From contig JBKPSJ010000341.1 of NCBI GenBank assembly GCA_046765875.1, positions 1 through 11,568 of the forward strand: 11,568 nucleotides of DNA, given 5' to 3'. The notes under the pieces are model-generated. The model did no database searches. It was not told where the DNA came from and saw nothing but the letters and a program-made list of their open reading frames with translations. Shown piece after piece: positions 1 through 4,957 of the stretch. This DNA comes from DASRHY01 sp046765875. GTDB lineage: Bacteria; Actinomycetota; Actinomycetes; Propionibacteriales; Kribbellaceae. Both the position numbers and the translations under genes were made by a program. Each line of letters begins with the position of its first letter. Position 1 is the stretch's first letter.

Positions 1-1196
1 TGGTAGATGGCCGAGCCCGCGGCCTCGACGTTCGGCAGATGCCAGGTCAGGACGCATCGCCAGTCGTTGCCCGGGCCTCGCGGGGCGGCCTGGTTCCCGC
101 CCTTGGTGCAAGCGGCGGAGGTCCGCAGCTGCTCCTCGGTGACGTCGGCACGGTTGAGTTGCCTGGTCTGCAGGCGATAGAGGTGGGCGAAGGCCGTAGC
201 GACCGATCGCTGCACCTTGTCCTGGTCGATCCCGGAGCCGGTGGCCCCGGTCGCCGCTCCGACGGCGACGGTGGTCAGCCCGAACAGGACGACCAGCGGC
301 ACCAGCCCGGAGATGATCGCCAGCCGGCCGGAGCCGTCGTTGTTCGGGTTGGTGAAGTCGCGTCGCATGTACAGGAAGTAGGCCAGCGCGGTCGCCACGA
401 TCGCCCATACCAGGCTGACCGCGACGCCTACCAGCAGCGGGCCGAGCTGTGCCGGGGTGGTGAACAGGCCGTTCCAGGAGATGAAGGCGTACCCCGGCAG
501 CGCGAGCCGGACCGCGACGGGTACCGGCAGCAGCTGGATGATCTGCATCGCGAGCGCGACGACGGCAGGCAGCAGCAGTCCCATCGGCGACCGGCCCAGG
601 GCGACCGAGCCGAGCAATCCGATCGCGGCCAGCGCGAGCGTCGGTGCGAGCACACAGAGCCAGGCGAGCAGAACCCTGCCGGCGGCGTCACCGGGGGACA
701 GGATGTACCCGTCGAGTCCGATCAGCGATCGGTTGCCGACGACAACGATCCCGCTGATCGCACTCGAACCGACGAGCCCGAGCCCGAGCAGCACGATGAC
801 GGTCAGGCTCGCGAGTGCCTTGGAGACGAAGATCCGCCGCGGCGAACGGACCGCGACCAGCAGATGGCACCAGGTGCCCAGCCGGTCCTCGGAGGCGAAG
901 ACGTCGCCGGCGACCAGAGATGTCAGCAGGGGGAGTGCCCACGAGCCCGCGAATCCGAGCATCACCAGCGGTCCGGCCCAACCGGTGGAATGCATCCAGC
1001 GACCGAACAGGGTGTCGACCGGTAGCGAGGCCTGCCGGCTCACGGCTGCGACGAACACCGCCGGCGCGAGCCAGCAGGCGGCGATCAGCAACCGCACCCG
1101 CCACTGCGCCAGCAGTTTGACCAGCTCGAAGCGATACCCCCGCGCGACCGAGACCCGGCGTACGACCGGGACGGCATCGGCGACTGTCGCGGTCAT
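1..1196 (-). CDS. ABC-2 type exporter permease with C-terminal extracytoplasmic domain (3' end cut by window)
   Basis: Partial: 398 codons read from the ATG at 1196 and still open at base 1. It is the membrane subunit of an ABC exporter whose ATPase lies just upstream; the ATPase stop and this ATG overlap as ATGA, implying translational coupling. I see about seven hydrophobic segments (roughly residues 36-52, 74-97, 128-154, 174-199, 205-225, 250-276, 292-315). The loop after segment 2 contains SEDRLGTW and SPRRIFVSK, matching the cytoplasmic coupling-loop pattern of ABC-2 permeases. Positive charges (YMRRDF, 276-281) put the loop before segment 7 inside, so residues 316 onward lie outside the cell. 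That tail (KVQRSVATAFAHLY at 327-340, then C363 and C381 in WRCVLTW) is absent from ordinary six-segment BcrB/NatB-like permeases. Family assignment is secure; the exported substrate is unknown (antimicrobial peptide, drug or lipid are possibilities). Confidence 0.88.
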   Translation of the reverse strand, partial: MTATVADAVPVVRRVSVARGYRFELVKLLAQWRVRLLIAACWLAPAVFVAAVSRQASLPVDTLFGRWMHSTGWAGPLVMLGFAGSWALPLLTSLVAGDVFASEDRLGTWCHLLVAVRSPRRIFVSKALASLTVIVLLGLGLVGSSAISGIVVVGNRSLIGLDGYILSPGDAAGRVLLAWLCVLAPTLALAAIGLLGSVALGRSPMGLLLPAVVALAMQIIQLLPVPVAVRLALPGYAFISWNGLFTTPAQLGPLLVGVAVSLVWAIVATALAYFLYMRRDFTNPNNDGSGRLAIISGLVPLVVLFGLTTVAVGAATGATGSGIDQDKVQRSVATAFAHLYRLQTRQLNRADVTEEQLRTSAACTKGGNQAAPRGPGNDWRCVLTWHLPNVEAAGSAIY

Positions 1197-2134
1197 CGGT
1201 CCGCCTCCGGATGTTCGGTCAGGGTGAGGAACGCCGACTCCAGTGGCGAGACCACTGGGGCGAGTTCGCGTACGGCTATGTCCGCGTGCACGAGTCGCTT
1301 CACCAGGTCGTCCAGCGCGGCCACCGGCGCGGAAACCACCAGCACCTCGTCGCCGTCCGGTGCGCGGCTGTCGTCGACGACCCGGACCCCTGCGATCTCG
1401 CCCGCCAGCGCGCGGGCCGCCGCCGGGTCGGAGGTCAAGAGGCGGTAGTCGAGTTCGCGGTTCTCGGCGGCCAGCTTGGTCAGCGGGCCGGAGAACGCGA
1501 TCCGCCCGGTGGCCAGGATCGTGACCTCGGAGCACAGCGCCTCGACGTCTTCCATGCGGTGGCTGGACAGCACCACCGAGGCTCCGTCGGCGGCCAGCCG
1601 GGTGAGGACTCCGTACACGTGCTTCTTGCCGGCCGGGTCGAGGCCGTTGGACGGTTCGTCGAGGACCAGCAGCCGCGGCTTGGTGAGCAGGGCCGCGGCG
1701 AGCCCGATGCGCTGACGCATGCCGAGGGAGAAGCCGCGGACCCGGTCGTCGGCGACATCGGTCAGCCCGACCTGGTCGAGCAGGTCGTCGATCCCGGCGG
1801 TCCGCGCATCGTCGCCGCGCAGCGCGGCCAGGGCGGTGAGGTTCTGCCGGGCCGTCAGCGACGGGTAGAGGCCGGGCCCGTCGACGAAGCCGGCCACGCC
1901 GACGGGCGCGGCGAGCGCCCGACCGACTGGGATACCGAGGATCTCCAGACTGCCGCCGTCGGCGACGGCCAGGCCGAGCAGCAGGCCGAGGAGCGTCGTC
2001 TTGCCCGCACCGTTGGGCCCGACCAATCCGTGGATCTGGCCCGCCGCGACGTCCAGATCGATGCCGTCGAGCGCGATGACGTCGCCGAAGCGTTTGGTGA
2101 TCCCGCGAGCCTGGACTGCTTTGCGTGGTTGCAT
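1193..2134 (-). CDS. ABC transporter ATP-binding protein (BcrA/NatA/LanF-like exporter ATPase)
   Basis: Cytoplasmic ATPase of 313 residues that powers the permease encoded directly downstream. Visible motifs: Walker A GPNGAGKT (39-46), signature FSLGMRQR (135-142) in place of the textbook LSGGQ, Walker B RLLVLDEP (154-161) with catalytic E160, D-loop SNGLDP (162-167) and H-loop His192. Where most ABC ATPases have a Q-loop, this one reads FVDGPGLYPSL (83-93), with Asp84 where lantibiotic-immunity and bacitracin ATPases carry the acidic E-loop. That and the SLGMRQR signature place it in the BcrA/LanF-like group of self-protection or envelope-stress exporters; the substrate remains inference. 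The start ATG follows GAAAGGG (2139-2145) by four bases, a short but usable spacing. The C-terminal region of about 85 residues (from about 225) is the variable accessory part common in this group. No two-component system is adjacent. Confidence 0.92.
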   Translation of the reverse strand: MQPRKAVQARGITKRFGDVIALDGIDLDVAAGQIHGLVGPNGAGKTTLLGLLLGLAVADGGSLEILGIPVGRALAAPVGVAGFVDGPGLYPSLTARQNLTALAALRGDDARTAGIDDLLDQVGLTDVADDRVRGFSLGMRQRIGLAAALLTKPRLLVLDEPSNGLDPAGKKHVYGVLTRLAADGASVVLSSHRMEDVEALCSEVTILATGRIAFSGPLTKLAAENRELDYRLLTSDPAAARALAGEIAGVRVVDDSRAPDGDEVLVVSAPVAALDDLVKRLVHADIAVRELAPVVSPLESAFLTLTEHPEADR

Positions 2135-2248
2135 GAGACCCTTTCGTTACAAACCTCGACGAAGCTAAGTTCCCGAGACAAAGCCGACAGTGGTTGCTGG
2201 TTAACGCTCGGCGAACGAAAAATGACGTCGGCGGACTACGGTGGCCGT
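2135..2248. promoter_or_regulatory. Divergent intergenic region between the ABC exporter operon and the small hypothetical gene
   Basis: This 114-bp gap should hold promoters for both outward-facing transcripts. It is visibly more AT-rich than the flanking genes. On the minus strand there is a TAGCTT hexamer (complement of 2161-2166), but no convincing -35 precedes it. A GGGAAC upstream of the ATPase could be read as an ECF-sigma -35, but its spacing to a -10 is poor. I see no clear operator palindrome. Confidence 0.5.
2237..2242 (+). promoter_or_regulatory. Candidate -10 box for a leaderless transcript of the small hypothetical gene
   Basis: TACGGT fits the actinobacterial -10 consensus TANNNT. 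It ends exactly six bases before the GTG at 2249, which is the geometry of leaderless transcription, where the start codon is also +1. Neither this GTG nor the in-frame ATG at 2222 has a strong Shine-Dalgarno sequence. The motif is short and could occur by chance. Confidence 0.35.
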
Positions 2249-2677
2249 GTGGGTGATCAGGCAAATTGGCGGGACAGAAGGCGGGAGGCGTCCGCCGCTC
2301 ATGCCGCTGAGCTCGAACGTCGTAAGGCAGCCGAGACCGAGCAGGCGCGCGCCCTGTTGGCACAGTTCGTCGAGAAGATGACGGCGCGGGGGATCGAGCC
2401 CCAGACCCTGAGAGCACCGGTTGCGGGATCGGGTGCGAGCTACCGGACCGGCATCACCGGCTGGTACCTGCGCCGGAACCGGTCACTCGGTACGGACATC
2501 GACGGCAACTTCTACATCCTCGGCACACCTGCCAGCCTGAAGGCGCGGGTGTTCGGCGTACGGATAGCGCCGTCCGATCCGCCGCTCACGGTCGGCCTCG
2601 GCGGGCGCGACGGCGAATCCATGCCGCTGGAGAGGTTGCTGCGATCGCGCCTGGAGGAAGGCGACGACTCGGCCTGA
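2249..2677 (+). CDS. Conserved actinobacterial protein of unknown function
   Basis: I recognise the sequence type (small cytoplasmic proteins frequent in actinomycetes) but no function. From the GTG start it has 142 residues. An N-terminal charged helix (about 1-48), rich in Ala, Glu and Arg, looks amphipathic or coiled-coil. It is followed by a compact core with GWYLRRNRSLGTDIDGNFYI (71-90), GGRDGESMPLERLL (118-131) and an acidic tail. There is no signal peptide, membrane segment or cysteine. I prefer GTG 2249 because the resulting start (VGDQANWRD) resembles the usual N-terminus of such proteins as I recall them and a TANNNT box sits six bases upstream; ATG 2222 would add nine residues. It is divergent from the ABC operon and 91 bp upstream of the HelD-like gene, so it may be transcribed separately. 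Confidence 0.75.
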   Translation: MGDQANWRDRRREASAAHAAELERRKAAETEQARALLAQFVEKMTARGIEPQTLRAPVAGSGASYRTGITGWYLRRNRSLGTDIDGNFYILGTPASLKARVFGVRIAPSDPPLTVGLGGRDGESMPLERLLRSRLEEGDDSA

Positions 2678-2680
2678 ATG

Positions 2681-2708
2681 GGCCCGGGTGAATATTCGGT
2701 GGCGGGCC
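2681..2708 (+). terminator. Weak stem-loop after the hypothetical gene, possible terminator
   Basis: Arms GGCCCG (2681-2686) and CGGGCC (2703-2708) pair perfectly around a 16-base loop, starting three bases after the stop codon. The loop contains the palindrome GAATATTC (2690-2697). There is no T-tract, so efficient intrinsic termination is doubtful; the site could instead be an operator for the downstream gene or incidental. Confidence 0.25.
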
Positions 2709-2768
2709 TGAGAACGCGCTGGTAACGTCCCTCGGCCGCCTGTCACCGCGAAGTCGAGGCTCCATCCG

Positions 2769-4820
2769 ATGGCCCAACCCGTCCTGATCCCTGCCGGCTC
2801 CACAGACCTCGAGGCCGAACGGGCCTTCCTCACCGAAGCACGCGCTGCGCTTGCCCGCATGTACCGGGCGGTGCTCGAGCGCGAGATCCCGATGATCGGC
2901 GGCGAGGACAACGACGAACGCTTCACCAACGAGTCCAACATCCGCGCGCACCAGATTCGTACGCAGGCGCTGCTCGACCTTCCCGACGTGCCGTTGTTCT
3001 TCGGCCGGCTCGACTACGAGGCCGGCACGATCGAGGAGACCGACCGGATCTACATCGGCCGCCGCCACGTTCACGACGGCACCGGTGCGCCGCTGGTGAT
3101 CGACTGGCGGGCACCCGTGTCCGTGCCGTTCTATCGAGCGACCCGGAGCGACCGGCAGCGGGTCCTGCTGCGTCGCCGCTATGGCTTCTCCGACGCGGCG
3201 GAGCTGACCGGCTTCGAGGACGAGCCGCTGGTCGGGGAGGGTGAGACCGATGGTGCCGACGCGTTCCTGCGTGCCGAGATCGAACGCCCGCGAACCGGGC
3301 CGATGCGCGACATCGTCGCCACGATCCAGCCGGAGCAGGACGATCTGGTCCGGGCGCCGCTGCACCCGACCCTGTGCGTTCAGGGCGCGCCCGGTACCGG
3401 CAAGACGGCGGTCGGCCTGCACCGGATGGCGTACCTGCTCTACACCGAACGCGAACGCCTGAGCCGCGGCGGCGTCGTGATCGTCGGGCCGAACCGCTCG
3501 TTCCTGTCGTACATCCGCAGGGTCCTGCCCGCGCTGGGTGAGGTCGACGTACGGCAGGTCACCATCGACGAGCTGATCAGCCAGCCGGACGCGGCATCGG
3601 ACGCACCGGAGTCCGCGCGGGTCAAGGGTGACGCACGGATGGCGCGCGTTCTGCGCCGTGCGCTGTGGTCCTATGTCGGCACGCCGACGCAAGGAATCCT
3701 GTACAGCAAGGGATCCCGGCGTTATCGGGTGCACGAGGACGAGGTCGCGGACATCGTGTCCGCCCTGCGCGAGTCGACCAGGTACGCTGCCGGCCGGAAC
3801 GCCCTCGCCCAGCGGATCGCGCATGCAGTGCTGGTACGGATGGAGCAACGCGGCGAGTCGCCGGACGACCGGGTGCAGAACGCCGTGGCCCGCTCCAAGC
3901 CCGTCAAGGATCTGCTCGACGCCGTGTGGCCTCGGGTCGTACCGGAGCAGGTGCTGCACCGGCTCTTCTCCGATGCGGACTTCCTTGCGCAATCGGCTGA
4001 GGAACTCACAGCGGATGAACGATCCGCGCTGTTGTGGCGTAAGCCGCCTCGGTCGTGGAAGTCGGCGAGGTGGTCCGGTGCAGACGCAGTGTTGCTCGAC
4101 GAGCTCGACGACCTGATCGATCGCCGTGCCGGATCACTCGACCATCTCGTACTGGACGAGGCACAGGACCTGTCGGCGATGCAGTTGCGCGCGCTGGGCC
4201 GGCGGTGTCGTACCGGGTCGGCCACGGTGCTCGGGGACCTCGCCCAGGCGACGACGCCGTGGGCTGCGGGGTCTTGGGATCGCGTCCTCGATCACCTCGA
4301 CAAGACCGACGCCATCGTGACCGAACTGGATCGCGGCTTTCGCGTGCCGTCCCAGATCATCGACTTCGCCGCAAGGCTGCTGCCACAGATCGCGCCCACG
4401 CTCGGTGTGCCGCATGGTATTCGTACGGTCGCCGACGCCCTGACCATCTCGCCGACCGACCACCGGACCTTCTCGGACTCGCTCGTCGCCGCGTGCCGGA
4501 CGGCACTGGCCGGCGAGGGGTCGGTCGCGCTGATCGCGGCCGACGCCGACGTGGAGGCCCTGCGCGACATGCTCGCCGGCGCCGGGCTCCAGCCTGCGCT
4601 TCTCGGCGCGGCCGAGGACGCGATGGACACGTCCCGGCTGGTCTGCGTACCGGCGACGCTCGCCAAGGGCCTGGAGTTCGACGCGGTGATCGTGGCAGAG
4701 CCGGCCCGGATCGTGGCGGCCGAACCACGGGGACTGCACCGGCTATATGTCGTCCTCACCCGGGCCGTCAGCCGGCTCCAGATCGTTCATGCCGCGCCGT
4801 TGCCGACCGCACTGGTCTAG
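2769..4820 (+). CDS. helD: HelD/HelR-like RNA polymerase-recycling ATPase (UvrD/Rep superfamily 1)
   Basis: Predicted ATP-driven motor that enters RNA polymerase, prises open its clefts and releases stalled enzyme from nucleic acid; some actinobacterial relatives (HelR) also displace rifamycins. The 683 residues are slightly short for the family (roughly 700-780). Order: N-terminal helical arm (about 11-45), expected to enter the secondary channel; a conserved segment with YIGRRHVHDGTG and LVIDWRAPVSVPFYRA (95-124), typical of HelD; Q-motif-like IQPEQ (186-190); Walker A GAPGTGKT (206-213); a helical insertion (about 270-450), site of the primary-channel loop in actinobacterial HelD; motif II DEAQD (463-467); motif III GDLAQ (489-493); arginines around 522-525; motif V GLEFDAVIV (634-642); motif VI LYVVLTRA (659-666). 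All ATPase motifs look intact. The start has GAGG at 2756-2759, nine bases upstream. HelD versus a true DNA helicase is judged from the N-terminal arm and the IDWRAP segment. Confidence 0.88.
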   Translation: MAQPVLIPAGSTDLEAERAFLTEARAALARMYRAVLEREIPMIGGEDNDERFTNESNIRAHQIRTQALLDLPDVPLFFGRLDYEAGTIEETDRIYIGRRHVHDGTGAPLVIDWRAPVSVPFYRATRSDRQRVLLRRRYGFSDAAELTGFEDEPLVGEGETDGADAFLRAEIERPRTGPMRDIVATIQPEQDDLVRAPLHPTLCVQGAPGTGKTAVGLHRMAYLLYTERERLSRGGVVIVGPNRSFLSYIRRVLPALGEVDVRQVTIDELISQPDAASDAPESARVKGDARMARVLRRALWSYVGTPTQGILYSKGSRRYRVHEDEVADIVSALRESTRYAAGRNALAQRIAHAVLVRMEQRGESPDDRVQNAVARSKPVKDLLDAVWPRVVPEQVLHRLFSDADFLAQSAEELTADERSALLWRKPPRSWKSARWSGADAVLLDELDDLIDRRAGSLDHLVLDEAQDLSAMQLRALGRRCRTGSATVLGDLAQATTPWAAGSWDRVLDHLDKTDAIVTELDRGFRVPSQIIDFAARLLPQIAPTLGVPHGIRTVADALTISPTDHRTFSDSLVAACRTALAGEGSVALIAADADVEALRDMLAGAGLQPALLGAAEDAMDTSRLVCVPATLAKGLEFDAVIVAEPARIVAAEPRGLHRLYVVLTRAVSRLQIVHAAPLPTALV

Positions 4821-4826
4821 TTCTCC
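4811..4826 (+). promoter_or_regulatory. Half-conserved dre-like sequence overlapping the end of the HelD-like gene
   Basis: ACTGGTCTAG (4811-4820) matches the first ten bases of the published DasR-box consensus exactly; the next six bases do not complete the palindrome (12 of 16 overall). The block encodes the last codons and stop of the HelD-like gene, so coincidence is possible. It lies about 70 bp upstream of the better dre-like site. Confidence 0.3.
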
Positions 4827-4847
4827 TGCTGGCAAACAATCCGTCAA

Positions 4848-4883
4848 TGCGCGTAGACAACTTCTTGCGTGCAGGTACGCGCA
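4848..4883. repeat. 8-bp perfect inverted repeat upstream of the hexosaminidase gene
   Basis: TGCGCGTA (4848-4855) and TACGCGCA (4876-4883) are exact inverted copies separated by 20 bases. The same stretch has a direct repeat GCAGGT at 4871 and 4881 (10-bp period), and GTAGAC at 4853 and 4887. Arms about 2.7 helical turns apart suggest a repressor operator or a loop between half-sites rather than a terminator, since no T-tract follows. Confidence 0.45.
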
Positions 4884-4896
4884 GGTGTAGACCCTT
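4881..4896 (+). promoter_or_regulatory. dre-like site (predicted DasR operator) for the hexosaminidase gene
   Basis: The core GGTGTAGACC (4884-4893) differs by one base from the palindromic GGTCTAGACC centre of the DasR-responsive element; over all 16 consensus positions I count 11 matches. DasR is the GntR-family repressor of chitin and N-acetylglucosamine genes in Streptomyces and relatives, released by amino-sugar phosphates. The site sits 61 bp before the start of a secreted beta-N-acetylhexosaminidase and touches the candidate -35, as expected for repression by occlusion. DasR itself is not encoded in the window. Confidence 0.5.
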
Positions 4897-4924
4897 GACC
4901 GGGACTGATTTTACGGAACAGAGT
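4895..4924 (+). promoter_or_regulatory. Candidate sigma-70-type promoter of the hexosaminidase gene
   Basis: TTGACC (4895-4900) is a good -35, followed after 18 bases by CAGAGT (4919-4924), one base off TANNNT. This predicts a transcript start near 4931 and a short leader holding the GGAGG ribosome site. An alternative pair is TTGCGT (4865-4870), 17 bases, TAGACC (4888-4893), whose -10 would lie inside the dre-like site. I cannot choose firmly between them. Confidence 0.35.
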
Positions 4925-4957
4925 CAAATCGGGGCGAATGGCTACATGGAGGCCCGA

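Noticed and set aside
39..1227. Long plus-strand open frames (39-1025 and 457-1227)
   Set aside because: They are antisense to the permease. Their translations are rich in Arg/Gly/Asp/Gln or Ser/Thr without any domain pattern, as expected for shadows of GC-rich coding DNA; the minus frame gives coherent membrane helices.
2147..2175. Possible ECF-sigma or SigR-like promoter (GGGAAC plus 18 bases plus GTA) before the ABC ATPase
   Set aside because: The -10 part fits poorly and the implied transcript start falls almost on the ribosome site; a chance match is more likely.
2678..2768. Rifamycin-associated element upstream of the HelD-like gene
   Set aside because: I looked for a long, roughly 19-bp inverted repeat and found only the 8-bp palindrome GAATATTC and a 6-bp GC stem.
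2586..3992. 468-codon minus-strand open frame antisense to the HelD-like gene
   Set aside because: Composition is typical of a reverse-complement shadow (Arg, Asp, Val, Gly, Gln rich) and no motif is recognisable, whereas the plus frame carries all superfamily 1 motifs.
4055..4957. In-frame open extension upstream of the hexosaminidase start
   Set aside because: It runs through the HelD gene in another frame and then through the promoter region; the signal peptide and GGAGG site fix the start at 4958 (or 4946).
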